From Acidimicrobiales bacterium (GTDB taxonomy: Bacteria; Actinomycetota; Acidimicrobiia; Acidimicrobiales; SZUA-35), in NCBI GenBank assembly GCA_028285495.1, contig JANQPB010000016.1, positions 1 to 64,000 of the forward strand: DNA of 64,000 nucleotides, read 5' to 3'. Shown here piece after piece: positions 50,617 through 59,835 of this stretch (position 1 is its first letter; each line of letters opens with the position of its first letter). The position numbers were made by a program, and so were the translations under genes. Under the pieces are notes generated by a model, which searched no databases, was not told where the DNA came from, and saw nothing but the letters and a program-made list of their open reading frames with translations.

Positions 50617-53076
50617 ATGCAGGACCGGGCCAGGGTCGTCATCATCGGAGGGGGCATCCATGGTGCCGCCCTCCTGTATCACCTGACGCTGGAGGGGTGG
50701 TCCGACGTCCTGCTCGTCGAGAAGGCCGAGCTGACCTCGGGCTCGACGTGGCACGCCGCCGGCCAGATCACCCGGTCGGTCGGCGACTACACCACCGCCG
50801 CGTTCGCCAACTACGCCATCGAGACCTACGAGACCCTGGCCGAGCGGGTCGACCGCCCGATCAGCTTCCACCAACCGGGCGGGCTGCGGCTGGCCTACAC
50901 CGACCTCGAGGTCGACCAGCTCAAGGCCCAGCTCGGCATCGGCCGCTACATCGGCTACCCGATCGAGCTGATCACCCCGGACGAGGCGGCGGCGCTGAAC
51001 CCGTTCTACGACTACACCGACGTCAAGGCCGCGATCTGGACCGAAGGCGAGGCCCACATCGACCCGACCGACGCCACGATGGCGTTCATCGCCGGGGCCA
51101 GGGCGAACGGGGCCACCGTCGTCCGCCACAACCGGGTGCTCGAGGTGAACCGGACCCCCGCCGGCGAGTGGTCGGTGGTGACCGAGCAGGGCACGGTGAC
51201 CGGTGAGCACGTGGTCGACGCCGCCGGGTGCTACGCCCGCCAGGTCGGCGAGCTGTCCGGCTACACCGTTCCCCAGGCCAACGTGCTGCACCACTACCTC
51301 GTCACCGAGGAGGTCCCCGAGCTGGCCGCCAGGCCGGGGTGGGAGATGCCGGTCATGCGCGACAACCGGGTCGCCGGCTACATCCGCCAGGAGCAGACGG
51401 CCGGCCTGATCGGCATCTACGAGCACCGGGGGGCCGAGACGATCTGGGACGACGGCGTGCCCTGGGAGGCCGAGAACCCCCTCTTCCCCGCCGACTACGA
51501 CAAGATCGCCCCCTGGCTGACCGAGGCCTTCGAGCGGGTGCCGATCTACGGCGAGGTCGGGATCAAGCGGGCGATCCACGGGGCCATCACCCACACCACC
51601 GACGCCAACATGCTGCTCGGCCCGGCGCCGGGGTTGCGCAACTACTGGCTCAACACCGGCTCGTCGATCGGGCTGGCCTGGGGCCCGGGGGCTGGGCGGG
51701 AGCTGGCCCGGTGGATCGTGCACGGCACCACCGAGCTGTCGCTGCGCCACTACGACCCCCGCCGCTTCGGCTGGGCCACCCCCGAGTTCGTGCGGGACAA
51801 GTCGATCGAGGACTACGAGTGGATGTTCCGGGTCCACGCCCCCGGCGAGGAGCGCATGGCCAACCGGCCGGTGTGGACCTCGTCGATCCACGATCGGCTC
51901 GTCGACAAGCGGGCGATGCACGGCATGGCCTACGGGTGGGAGCAGCCGAAGTGGTTCGTGCCGGGCGACCGGCCGCTGGCCGACGCCAACGGCTGGCGCC
52001 GACCCGAGTGGTTCGACGCCGTCGGGGCGGAGTGCCGGGCGGTGCGGACCGCGGCCGGGGTCATGGACCTGTCGGCGTTCGCCAAGTTCGAGATCGCCGG
52101 CCCGGACGTCGAGAAGTACTGCGCCAACGTGTTCACCGGCCGGGTGCCGGCCGTCGGGCGGATCTCGCTGAACTACGCCCTCACCCCGACCGGGCGGATC
52201 GAGACCGAGATGACGCTGTCCCGGATCGACGAGCACACGGTCTACGCCATCTCGGCCGCGGTCGGCGTGCAGCGGGACCTGGACTGGCTGCGCCGCCACG
52301 TCGACGAGCCGGGCGGCCCGGCGTTCGACGTGACGATCACCGACGTGACCAGGGAGTTCGGGGCGCTGGCCCTGGCCGGACCGAACAGCCGCGACCTCCT
52401 GGGCTCCATCACCGATGCCGACCTCACCAATGAGGCCTTCCGGTTCCAGCGGATCCAGGAGATCACGGTGGCCGGCGTGCCGGTGCGGGCACTGCGGGTC
52501 GGGTTCACCGGCTCGCGGGGCTGGGAGCTGCACGTGCCGATGGCGGATCTGCCGGCGGTCTACGACGCACTGTTCGAGGCGTCGGGTGACGGCGGGTTCG
52601 GGCTGGTCGACTTCGGTAGCCACGCCCTCAACTGCCTGCGGATGGAGAAGGGCTACCTCAGCCGGTTCGAGCTGACCCACGACATCGGGCCACGGCAGGC
52701 CAGGGTCGAGCGCTGGTTGCGGGACGACGGCGGCTACCTGGGCGCCGACGCGATCGGCGAGGCGCCGACCGGTCGTGACTGGGTGCTGGTGTACCTCGAC
52801 GTCGACGTGGCCGCGCCCGGGTCGGACGGCGAGGGTGCGGCCGACTGCATCGGCGGCGAGGGTGTGTTCGTGGCCGGTGGGGACGAGGCGGTCGGCCTGA
52901 CCACGTCGGGCGGCTACGGGTTCACCGTCGAGCGCAGCCTGGCCTTCGCCTACGTGCACGCCGAGCACGCCGGTCCCGGCGGTCAGCTCGACGTGTTGAT
53001 CCTCGGTGAGCGGCGCCGGGCCACGATCCTCGACGGGCCGATCTGGAACCCGGACAACACCGAGCTGCTCGGATGA
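50617..53076 (+). CDS. FAD-dependent dimethylglycine/sarcosine dehydrogenase-like protein with GcvT domain
   Basis: 819 aa, GAGGGGAG nine bases before the ATG. The N-terminal FAD domain begins VVIIGGGIHGAALLYHL, and TSGSTWHAAGQITRS holds the His that binds FAD covalently in the DMGDH/SARDH family. The C-terminal half (from about residue 430) is a folate-binding GcvT/aminomethyltransferase-like region (LALAGPNSRDLLG, MEKGYLSRFELTHDIG). Predicted to demethylate an N-methyl amine and pass the one-carbon unit to tetrahydrofolate. First gene of a three-gene operon with ATGA overlaps. Confidence 0.88.
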   Translation: MQDRARVVIIGGGIHGAALLYHLTLEGWSDVLLVEKAELTSGSTWHAAGQITRSVGDYTTAAFANYAIETYETLAERVDRPISFHQPGGLRLAYTDLEVDQLKAQLGIGRYIGYPIELITPDEAAALNPFYDYTDVKAAIWTEGEAHIDPTDATMAFIAGARANGATVVRHNRVLEVNRTPAGEWSVVTEQGTVTGEHVVDAAGCYARQVGELSGYTVPQANVLHHYLVTEEVPELAARPGWEMPVMRDNRVAGYIRQEQTAGLIGIYEHRGAETIWDDGVPWEAENPLFPADYDKIAPWLTEAFERVPIYGEVGIKRAIHGAITHTTDANMLLGPAPGLRNYWLNTGSSIGLAWGPGAGRELARWIVHGTTELSLRHYDPRRFGWATPEFVRDKSIEDYEWMFRVHAPGEERMANRPVWTSSIHDRLVDKRAMHGMAYGWEQPKWFVPGDRPLADANGWRRPEWFDAVGAECRAVRTAAGVMDLSAFAKFEIAGPDVEKYCANVFTGRVPAVGRISLNYALTPTGRIETEMTLSRIDEHTVYAISAAVGVQRDLDWLRRHVDEPGGPAFDVTITDVTREFGALALAGPNSRDLLGSITDADLTNEAFRFQRIQEITVAGVPVRALRVGFTGSRGWELHVPMADLPAVYDALFEASGDGGFGLVDFGSHALNCLRMEKGYLSRFELTHDIGPRQARVERWLRDDGGYLGADAIGEAPTGRDWVLVYLDVDVAAPGSDGEGAADCIGGEGVFVAGGDEAVGLTTSGGYGFTVERSLAFAYVHAEHAGPGGQLDVLILGERRRATILDGPIWNPDNTELLG

Positions 53077-53762
53077 GCGCCTCGGCCAGCAACGGCGCAG
53101 CCCGGCTGCGGGCCCCGACCGGTGACCCCGCAATCGGCGCCCCCCGGGTCCAGCCGACGCTCGACCGGTCGGCGGTGGTCACCGCCGCCGGCGACCTGAT
53201 CGACGAGGCGGGACCCGAGGCCCTGACCCTGACCCGGGTGGCCGAGCGGCTCGGGGTGACCCAGCCGGCCCTCTACCGCCACGTCGCCAACCTGGCCGAC
53301 CTGTGGCGACTGCTCGGGATCGACACCAGGACCCGGCTGGCCGACACGCTGGCCGAGGCCTCGATCGGGCGGGCCAGGGGCGATGCCGTCGCCGCCCTGG
53401 CCACGGCCTGGCGCCGCTTCGCCATCGACCACCCGGGGCGGTACGCCTCGGCCGGGCGCCACGCCATCGAGGGCGAGCCCGAGCTGGTCGAGGCGGCCAA
53501 CCGCACGATCGCCGTGCTCGAACGGGCCCTGGGTGGCTACGGGCTCGACGACGACGACCGGCGCCACGCCGCCGACACGCTGCGCAGCGCCTTCCACGGC
53601 TTCGCCTCCTACGAGATCGGCCACGGGCACCCCGACCCCGATCGGCTCGACGCCTCGTTCGAGCGCCTGGTCCACCACCTGACCGTTGCCTTCACCGCCG
53701 AGGCCGCCGGCGGCGACGCGCCCGAGGCGGACGGCGACGCGACCGGGGCGGGACGGCCATGA
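53073..53762 (+). CDS. TetR family regulator of the flavoprotein operon
   Basis: 229 aa. The helix-turn-helix is AAGDLIDEAGPEALTLTRVAERLGVTQPALYRHVANLADLWRLLG. ATG overlaps the stop of the first dehydrogenase gene (ATGA), and its own stop overlaps the start of the second. The C-terminal half resembles TetR_C/WHG-type effector domains (HPGRYASAGRHAIEGEPELVEAA, FHGFASYEIGHG). It is likely to act on the inverted repeat at 50536-50550 and sense a substrate or product of the pathway. Confidence 0.92.
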   Translation: MSASASNGAARLRAPTGDPAIGAPRVQPTLDRSAVVTAAGDLIDEAGPEALTLTRVAERLGVTQPALYRHVANLADLWRLLGIDTRTRLADTLAEASIGRARGDAVAALATAWRRFAIDHPGRYASAGRHAIEGEPELVEAANRTIAVLERALGGYGLDDDDRRHAADTLRSAFHGFASYEIGHGHPDPDRLDASFERLVHHLTVAFTAEAAGGDAPEADGDATGAGRP

Positions 53763-56281
53763 CCGACGGCCGGCAACCCGAGCTGCCCGACCACAGCCCG
53801 GTCGTCGTCGTCGGTGGTGGCATCGTCGGCGCCTCGATCGCCTACCACCTGGCCAAGGCGGGCCACGGCGTCCTGCTGCTCGAGCGTCACCAGCTCACCG
53901 GCGGCACCACGTGGCACGCGGCCGGGCTCGTGGCCCAGCTCCGCTCGACCGAGAACACCACCCGCCTCGCCCGCTACAGCCTCGAGCTCTACGCCACCCT
54001 GCGGGAGGAGACCGAGCAGGACACGGGCTTCCGCCAGCCGGGCGCCATCTCGATGGCGTCGACGCTCAACCGGTGGGAGGAGCTGCGGCGGACGGCGGCC
54101 ATGGCCCGTTACCTCGGCATCGAGGCGACCGAGATCACGGCCGACGAGATCGCCGAGCGATTCCCGCTGGCCACGACCGAGGACCTGCACGGTGGCATCT
54201 GGCTGCCCCAGGACGGCGTCGTCGGTCCGAGCGACTGCACGATGGCCCTGGCCAGGGGCGCCCGGCAGCACGGCGCCCGACTGGTCGAGGGCGTCGGCGT
54301 GGCCGAGCTCCTGGTCGACGACGACGGCGGCCTGTCGGCCGGCCGGGCCGGTCCGTGCCAGGGCGTCCGCCTCGACGACGGTCGGGCGATCACCGCCGAC
54401 GCCGTCGTGCTGGCCTGCGGGCTCTGGACCCGGCACCTGGCCGCCACCGCCGGCGTCGAGGTGCCGCTGCTGGCGGCCGAGCACCACTATGTGGTCACCG
54501 AGCCGATCGAGGGCCTGAGCGCCGACTGGCCGATCCTGCGCGACCCCGATCGCTGGGCCTACCTGAAGCCCGAGGCCGGCGGCTCGATGCTGGTTGGCCT
54601 GTTCGAGCCCGTCGGCCGCCCGTGGCCGGCCGCGGGCCCGCCGCCGACCGACCGGGCGTTCATCACGATGGAGCCCGACGCCGACCACCTCTCGACCTGG
54701 CTGGTGCCGGCATTCGATCGGATCCCGGCGCTGCACGAGACCGGCCTGCGGCTGCTGTTCGACGGGCCCGAGTCGTTCACCCCGGACGACGCCTACATCC
54801 TCGGCGAGGCCCCCGGGCGACCCGGCCTGTTCGTCGCCGCCGGCTTCAACTCGATCGGCGTGCAGTCGGCCGGCGGGGCCGGGATGGCGATCGCCCACTG
54901 GATCGAGCACGGGGAGCCCCCGTTCGACCTGCACGACGTCGACATCCGTCGCTTCGAGCGCTTCCAGAACAACGAGTGGTACCTGCGGCAGCGGACCACC
55001 GAGGTCCTCGGGCTGCTGTACGCGTCGCACCATCCACACCGGGACTTCGAGACCGCCCGCGGTATCCGCCGCAGCCCGTTGCACGAGCGGCTGGCCGAGC
55101 GGGGGGCCTGCTTCGCCGAGCTGAACGGCTGGGAGCGGCCGGCGTTCTATGCCAGGCCGGAGGTCGGGGTCGAGCCGGTCCACCACGACGGCTGGGGCCC
55201 GGCCCCGTGGCTGCCGGCCAATCGGGTCGAGCACCTGGCGGTGCGGGAGGCGGTCGGCGTGTTCGACCTGAGCTCGTTCTCGACCTTCGACGTCGCCGGC
55301 TCCGAGGCCGCCGCCGTGCTCGACCACCTGTCGGCCGGCGACGTCGCCGGCCCGATCGGCCGGAGCGTCTACACCCAGTGGTGCAACGAGCGGGGTGGCA
55401 TCGAGGCCGATCTGACGGTGTCCCGGGTCGCTCCGGACCGGTTCCGGGTCATCGGCGGGGCCGGGACCAGGCGTCGGGACCTCGACACGCTGCGGCGGGC
55501 CGTCGCCGGCCGCAACGCCTCGGTCACCGATCTGACCTCGGCGTTCGCCGTGCTGGCGGTCATGGGACCCAACAGCCGGCAGCTGCTGGCCGGGCTCACC
55601 GCGGCCGAGCTGTCCGACGAGGCCTTCCCGTTCGGGGCCAACGCCGAGATCGAGGTTGGCGACGCCCTCGTGTGGGCCAATCGGATGTCGTACGTCGGCG
55701 AGCTCGGCTGGGAGCTGTTCGTGCCGTCGGAGTTCGCCGTCCACGTGCTCGACGGGCTGCTGGCCGCCGGCGACGCCAGGCCCGAGCTCGGCCTGGAGCT
55801 GTGCGGCTACCACGCCCTCAACTCGCTGCGGTTCGAGAAGGGCTATCGACACTGGGGCCACGACATCACCCCGGACGACACGCCGATCGAGGCCGGCCTG
55901 TCGTTTGCCGTCGCCTGGGACAAGGCGGGTGACTTCCGGGGTCGGGCGGCCCTGGAGACCAAGCTGAAGCGAGGAGCCACCAGGCGACTGGTCCAGGTCA
56001 AGCTCCGCCAGGCCGGGTGGCCGACGAGCCCGGGCACGAGACTCCTCCACCACAACGAGCCGCTGTGGCGAAGCGGCGAGCGGGTCGGCTACGTGACCGG
56101 CGGCATGTGGGGCCACTCGGTCGACGCCGCGATCGGCATGGCCCTGGCGGTCCGTGGCCCGGCCGACGACCCGTCGGTCGAGCCGGTCGACCGGCACTGG
56201 GTGGCCGAGGGTGAGTGGGCCGTCGAGCTGCCGGGCGGACCGGTGCCCGCCGACGTGCAGCTCCTCCCCTGGCTCCGCTGA
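53759..56281 (+). CDS. Second FAD-dependent dimethylglycine/sarcosine dehydrogenase-like protein
   Basis: 840 aa from ATG at 53759, overlapping the TetR stop. It has the same architecture as the protein at 50617: VVVVGGGIVGASIAYHL, the covalent-FAD motif TGGTTWHAAGL, then a GcvT-like C-terminus (VMGPNSRQLLAGL, LCGYHALNSLRFEKGYRHWGHDITPDDTP). The two are diverged paralogues, probably acting on successive or alternative N-methylated substrates such as dimethylglycine and sarcosine. Substrates are inferred from family only. Confidence 0.88.
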   Translation: MTDGRQPELPDHSPVVVVGGGIVGASIAYHLAKAGHGVLLLERHQLTGGTTWHAAGLVAQLRSTENTTRLARYSLELYATLREETEQDTGFRQPGAISMASTLNRWEELRRTAAMARYLGIEATEITADEIAERFPLATTEDLHGGIWLPQDGVVGPSDCTMALARGARQHGARLVEGVGVAELLVDDDGGLSAGRAGPCQGVRLDDGRAITADAVVLACGLWTRHLAATAGVEVPLLAAEHHYVVTEPIEGLSADWPILRDPDRWAYLKPEAGGSMLVGLFEPVGRPWPAAGPPPTDRAFITMEPDADHLSTWLVPAFDRIPALHETGLRLLFDGPESFTPDDAYILGEAPGRPGLFVAAGFNSIGVQSAGGAGMAIAHWIEHGEPPFDLHDVDIRRFERFQNNEWYLRQRTTEVLGLLYASHHPHRDFETARGIRRSPLHERLAERGACFAELNGWERPAFYARPEVGVEPVHHDGWGPAPWLPANRVEHLAVREAVGVFDLSSFSTFDVAGSEAAAVLDHLSAGDVAGPIGRSVYTQWCNERGGIEADLTVSRVAPDRFRVIGGAGTRRRDLDTLRRAVAGRNASVTDLTSAFAVLAVMGPNSRQLLAGLTAAELSDEAFPFGANAEIEVGDALVWANRMSYVGELGWELFVPSEFAVHVLDGLLAAGDARPELGLELCGYHALNSLRFEKGYRHWGHDITPDDTPIEAGLSFAVAWDKAGDFRGRAALETKLKRGATRRLVQVKLRQAGWPTSPGTRLLHHNEPLWRSGERVGYVTGGMWGHSVDAAIGMALAVRGPADDPSVEPVDRHWVAEGEWAVELPGGPVPADVQLLPWLR

Positions 56282-56322
56282 CGCCGCGATCCCCTCGGGC
56301 CCCGGCGACCCGCCCGGGCCCG

Positions 56323-56351
56323 GTCAGCGGTCCGTCAGCGGCCCGTCAGCG
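56323..56351. promoter_or_regulatory. Three GTCAGCG repeats at exact 11-bp spacing upstream of the MMPL gene
   Basis: GTCAGCG starts at 56323, 56334 and 56345. It is the reverse complement of the CGCTGAC heptad repeated at 41912-41939, with the same 11-bp period and same copy number. It lies 114-142 bp upstream of the MMPL start. A further CTCAGCG occurs at 56388. It points to a shared winged-helix regulator. Confidence 0.7.
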
Positions 56352-56464
56352 ACCGCTCGTGGTCGGTGGCGAGCCGGCAGTGGGCCCTCAGCGACCTCGA
56401 CGACGATGACCCGGCCGGATCGGAGCGACCGATCCGTCGACCGTCACGTCACGAGGAGATCGTC

Positions 56465-58747
56465 ATGTTCGCAGCGTTGGGAGCCGCCGTGCACCGGCGG
56501 CGCCGGTTGGTCATCGCCGCCTGGGTGCTCGTCGGCGTCGCCGGCGTCGTGGCCGGCGGCCCGCTGAGCGAGCGGGTCACCGCGGAGTTCACCGGGAGCG
56601 ACCGCATCGAGGCGGCCCGGGTCCAGGAGCGGATCCGGGCCACGGCGCCGACCGGCGGCGACATCGCCATCATCGTCGACGGGATCACCGTCGACGCCGA
56701 CGGCGACGGCGCGGTGACCGAGGCCGACCGGCCCGCAGAGGTGGCCGAGGTGCTGACCGACCTCGCCGCCATCGAGGGTGTGGTGTCGGTCGTCGACCCG
56801 TGGGCGGCCGGCCCGATCGGCTCGCAGCTCACCGCAACCGACGGTCGGGCCGCCCTGGCCGTCGTCTCCTACGCCAACGGGCTCGAGGCCGAGGCGGCCG
56901 AGGAGCTGGCTGACGAGGCGACCGAGCTGGCGGTCGAGCTGGAGGGCACGACGACCGGCGCCGGCACGGTCACGGAGGTCCTGGTCGGCGGCGAGCCGAT
57001 CGTGATCGGCGAGTTCGAGACCCAGGCCGAGGAGGACCTGGTGCGGGGCGAGATGGTGGCCCTGCCCATCGCCCTCGTTGCCATGATCGTCATCTTCGGC
57101 GGCATCCGGGCCGCCGGCATGCCCCTGGCGGTGGCGGCCTCGGCCTTCCTCACCGGCGGCATCGCCCTGCTCGGCGCCACCTACGTGCTCGACACCGTGT
57201 CGGTCTTCGCCCTCAACGTGGTGTCGATGCTCGGCATCGGCCTCGGGATCGACTACGGGCTGCTGATGGTCTCCCGGTTCCGGGAGGAGCGGGGCCACGG
57301 CTCCGAGCTGCCCGATGCGGTCGTGGCCACGGTGGCCACCGCCGGCGTGACCGTGGTGTTCAGCGCCCTGACCGTCGCCGTGGCCATGAGCGGCATGTTC
57401 GTCTTCGGCGACCCGACGATGACCAGCTTCGGCATCGGGGGTCTGGCCGCCGTGCTGTTCTCGATGGCCGCCGCGCTGACCCTGCTGCCGGCCCTGCTGA
57501 GCGTGCTCGGGGCCAAGATCCGGCCGGCCAGGGTCCAGCCGGCCGGGACCGGCGCCTTCTTCCGCCTGTCTCGAGTCGTGCAGCGGTTCGCCCTGCCGAT
57601 CCTGGTCGTCGTCGCCTCCGGCCTGGCCCTGCTGGCGCTGCCGTTCCTCGACGCCAACCTGGAGAACGGCGACGCCCGCAGCCTGCCCCGCTCGTCTGAG
57701 GCCCGGGCCGCGGCGCTCACCCTCGGCGAGCGGTTCCCGAGCCGGGGCGCCGACCCGATCGTCGTCGTCGCCGAGCTCGACCCCGCCTCCCCGGCGGCCG
57801 ACGGCTGGGTCGGTGAGCTCGGCTCCCTCGACGGCGTCGCCGGCCTCCAGGTCCGCCACGGCTTCCCGGCGGGGACCACCGTGGTCGACGTCGTGCCCAC
57901 CGGCACCTCCCAGGGCGACGTGGCCATGGGACTGGTCGACGACATCCGGGCCGCCGGCGCCGACCGGCCGTTCACCGTCGAGGTCGGTGGCATCGCCGCC
58001 TCGACCCTGGACGTGCGGGAGATGCTGAGCGGGCGGGTGCCCTGGGCCATCGGCGTCGTCGTGGCCGCCACGCTGGTGCTGCTGTTCCTGATGACCGGTT
58101 CGATCGCCATCCCGATCAAGGCGGTGGTGATGAACGTGCTCAGCCTCGGCGCCAGCTTCGGGGCCCTGGTCTGGGTGTTCCAGGACGGCAACCTGTCCGG
58201 CCTGCTCGGCTTCGATCCGGTCGGGTCGATCGACCTGTGGCTGCCGACGATCATCTTCCTGTTCGCCTTCGGCCTGTCGATGGACTACGAGGTCTTCCTG
58301 CTCGGTCGGGTCAAGGAGATCCATGACCGCACCGGTGACAACGACCTGTCGGTGTCGATGGGCCTGCAGAAGACCGGGCGGATCATCACCTCGGCGGCGC
58401 TGCTGATCGTGGTGGTGTTCGCCGGCTTCGCCGCCGGGGAGACGCTGACGATCAAGCAGCTCGGCGTCGGTCTGGCCCTGGCCGTGGTCGTCGACGCCAC
58501 GATCGTCCGGTCGCTGCTGGTGCCGGCGACGATGAAGCTGCTCGGCGAGTGGAACTGGTGGGCCCCCGCTCCCCTGCGCCGGCTCCACGACCGGTTCGGC
58601 CTGGCCGAGCCGGTCGAGCGGGACCGCTCGGCCTGGCCGAGCGGAGCGGCGTGGCTCGACGGCGCAGCGGGCGACGAGTCGACGGCGGGCGGCGGCGAGC
58701 GGGAGCTGATCGGGGCGTCGGCGGACGGTCGCCGGCCGGTCAGCTGA
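56465..58747 (+). CDS. MMPL/RND family membrane transporter
   Basis: 760 aa from ATG at 56465 with GAGGAG seven bases upstream; the frame continues upstream as unrelated sequence. Two-fold repeat of one helix, a large external loop and five helices: first half SMLGIGLGIDYGLLMVSRFREE, second half IIFLFAFGLSMDYEVFLLGRVKEIHD, both with the Asp-Tyr pairs of the proton relay. It exports lipids or hydrophobic compounds in known members. The C-terminus carries a hydrophilic tail (last 60 residues). The three 11-bp repeats lie in its upstream region. Confidence 0.93.
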   Translation: MFAALGAAVHRRRRLVIAAWVLVGVAGVVAGGPLSERVTAEFTGSDRIEAARVQERIRATAPTGGDIAIIVDGITVDADGDGAVTEADRPAEVAEVLTDLAAIEGVVSVVDPWAAGPIGSQLTATDGRAALAVVSYANGLEAEAAEELADEATELAVELEGTTTGAGTVTEVLVGGEPIVIGEFETQAEEDLVRGEMVALPIALVAMIVIFGGIRAAGMPLAVAASAFLTGGIALLGATYVLDTVSVFALNVVSMLGIGLGIDYGLLMVSRFREERGHGSELPDAVVATVATAGVTVVFSALTVAVAMSGMFVFGDPTMTSFGIGGLAAVLFSMAAALTLLPALLSVLGAKIRPARVQPAGTGAFFRLSRVVQRFALPILVVVASGLALLALPFLDANLENGDARSLPRSSEARAAALTLGERFPSRGADPIVVVAELDPASPAADGWVGELGSLDGVAGLQVRHGFPAGTTVVDVVPTGTSQGDVAMGLVDDIRAAGADRPFTVEVGGIAASTLDVREMLSGRVPWAIGVVVAATLVLLFLMTGSIAIPIKAVVMNVLSLGASFGALVWVFQDGNLSGLLGFDPVGSIDLWLPTIIFLFAFGLSMDYEVFLLGRVKEIHDRTGDNDLSVSMGLQKTGRIITSAALLIVVVFAGFAAGETLTIKQLGVGLALAVVVDATIVRSLLVPATMKLLGEWNWWAPAPLRRLHDRFGLAEPVERDRSAWPSGAAWLDGAAGDESTAGGGERELIGASADGRRPVS

Positions 58748-59195
58748 ACCGCGGCGATGGCTCGCCGAACCGGAGGTCATCGGGGTCGACGTCGGGGTTG
58801 GCCACGAGGACCTCGCCTTCCATCCCGTCCGGGTCGCGGAAGAAGAGGCTGAGCTTGCGCCCGAACTGGGTGACGACACGGTCGGAGGCGCCGGTCGCGA
58901 TCAGCCGCTCGCGGATCTCGGTGAACGTGTCGAGGTCGGCGGCGTGCAGACCGATGTGGTCGATCCGGCCCCGGCCGAACATCGGGGTCTGGCGGTCGGC
59001 CTCGGTGTTGCCCTCGATCTCGAAGACGTTCAGCTCGGAGCCGGGGGCCAGATTGAGGATGATCATGCGGGGCCCGCCCGGGAACTCCGGTCCGTCCCGT
59101 TCGACGGTGGCGTCGAAGACGTCCTCGTAGAACCGCTTCAGCCGGTCGCCGTCGTTGGTGATCGTGGCGACGTGGTCGATGCCCTGGAGCAGCAT
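58740..59195 (-). CDS. VOC/glyoxalase family protein
   Basis: 151 aa from ATG at 59195. It starts MLLQGIDHVATITNDGDRLKRFYEDVFDATVERD and continues with GRIDHIGLHAADLDTFTEIRERL, then SLFFRDPDGMEGEVLVANPD. The two paired beta-alpha-beta units and the His/Glu positions fit a metal-dependent VOC fold (glyoxalase, fosfomycin-resistance or ring-cleavage type). It follows the MarR gene by 11 bp. Its stop and that of the convergent MMPL gene share the palindrome TCAGCTGA, so the genes overlap by 8 bp. Confidence 0.88.
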   Translation of the reverse strand: MLLQGIDHVATITNDGDRLKRFYEDVFDATVERDGPEFPGGPRMIILNLAPGSELNVFEIEGNTEADRQTPMFGRGRIDHIGLHAADLDTFTEIRERLIATGASDRVVTQFGRKLSLFFRDPDGMEGEVLVANPDVDPDDLRFGEPSPRFS

Positions 59196-59206
59196 GGTTG
59201 GTCCTT

Positions 59207-59713
59207 TCAGGTTGTCGGGGTGCCGGTCCCTTCCGGACCGGCGCAGGTGTCGGCTGCGGCCTCGATGCGTTCGAGGTACTCGACGAGCCGGTCGATCTCC
59301 TCGCCGGTGAGCACCCGGTGGATCGTCTGGTCGAGCACGGCGTGCAGGCGGGGGGCGAAGCGGTCGACCTCCCGGCACCCGTCGTCGGTCAGGACCACGA
59401 CCTTGGCCCGACGATCGGCGGGGTCGGGGCGGCGCTCGACCAGTCCGGCCGCCTCGGCCCGGTCGATCATCCGGGAGACGTGACTGGGGCTGAGCTTGAG
59501 CTGGTGGCACAGCTCGGCCGCCCGCAGGCCATCGCCACCGGCGAAGCCGAGGCGGGTCAGGAGGTCGAGCGTCGTGGCGTCGTGCTCGCTGGCGACGACG
59601 GCGTGCCGCTCGATGGCGGCCCCGAGGGCGATCTGGGTGGCCAGCAGCGCCCCCGAGGGGCGGAGGACGTGCGGGTCGAGTCCGGTGGGGTGATCGGAGG
59701 ACACGGACCGCAT
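59207..59713 (-). CDS. MarR family regulator
   Basis: 168 aa. The winged helix is AELCHQLKLSPSHVSRMIDRAEAAGLVERRPDPADRRAKVVVLTDDG, the MarR signature. ATG at 59713 lies nine bases after TATCTT. It is divergent from the MFS exporter gene across an AT-rich region with TTGT/ACAA-type repeats, the usual design of a MarR repressor controlling an efflux pump and itself. Operon with the VOC gene. Confidence 0.93.
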   Translation of the reverse strand: MRSVSSDHPTGLDPHVLRPSGALLATQIALGAAIERHAVVASEHDATTLDLLTRLGFAGGDGLRAAELCHQLKLSPSHVSRMIDRAEAAGLVERRPDPADRRAKVVVLTDDGCREVDRFAPRLHAVLDQTIHRVLTGEEIDRLVEYLERIEAAADTCAGPEGTGTPTT

Positions 59714-59726
59714 CTTAGGCCGAAGA

Positions 59727-59835
59727 TACTTGTCTGCACAACTAGTGTCTTGACAACTATAACCCGGACCGGTAGAACTGATCCCGTGAGCAATGATTGT
59801 TTAGACAGTAATTGTGCAAACAATGAAACGACCGC
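59727..59835. promoter_or_regulatory. MFS promoter and MarR-type operators
   Basis: The plus-strand promoter is canonical: TTGACA (59750-59755), 17-bp spacer, TAGAAC (59773-59778), GTG seven bases on. Two sets of imperfect inverted repeats flank it. One is centred around 59737 (ACTTGT...ACAACT) before the -35. The other lies inside the first codons of the MFS gene (59798-59824, TTGTTT...AAACAA). The whole region is strikingly AT-rich for this genome. Confidence 0.65.
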
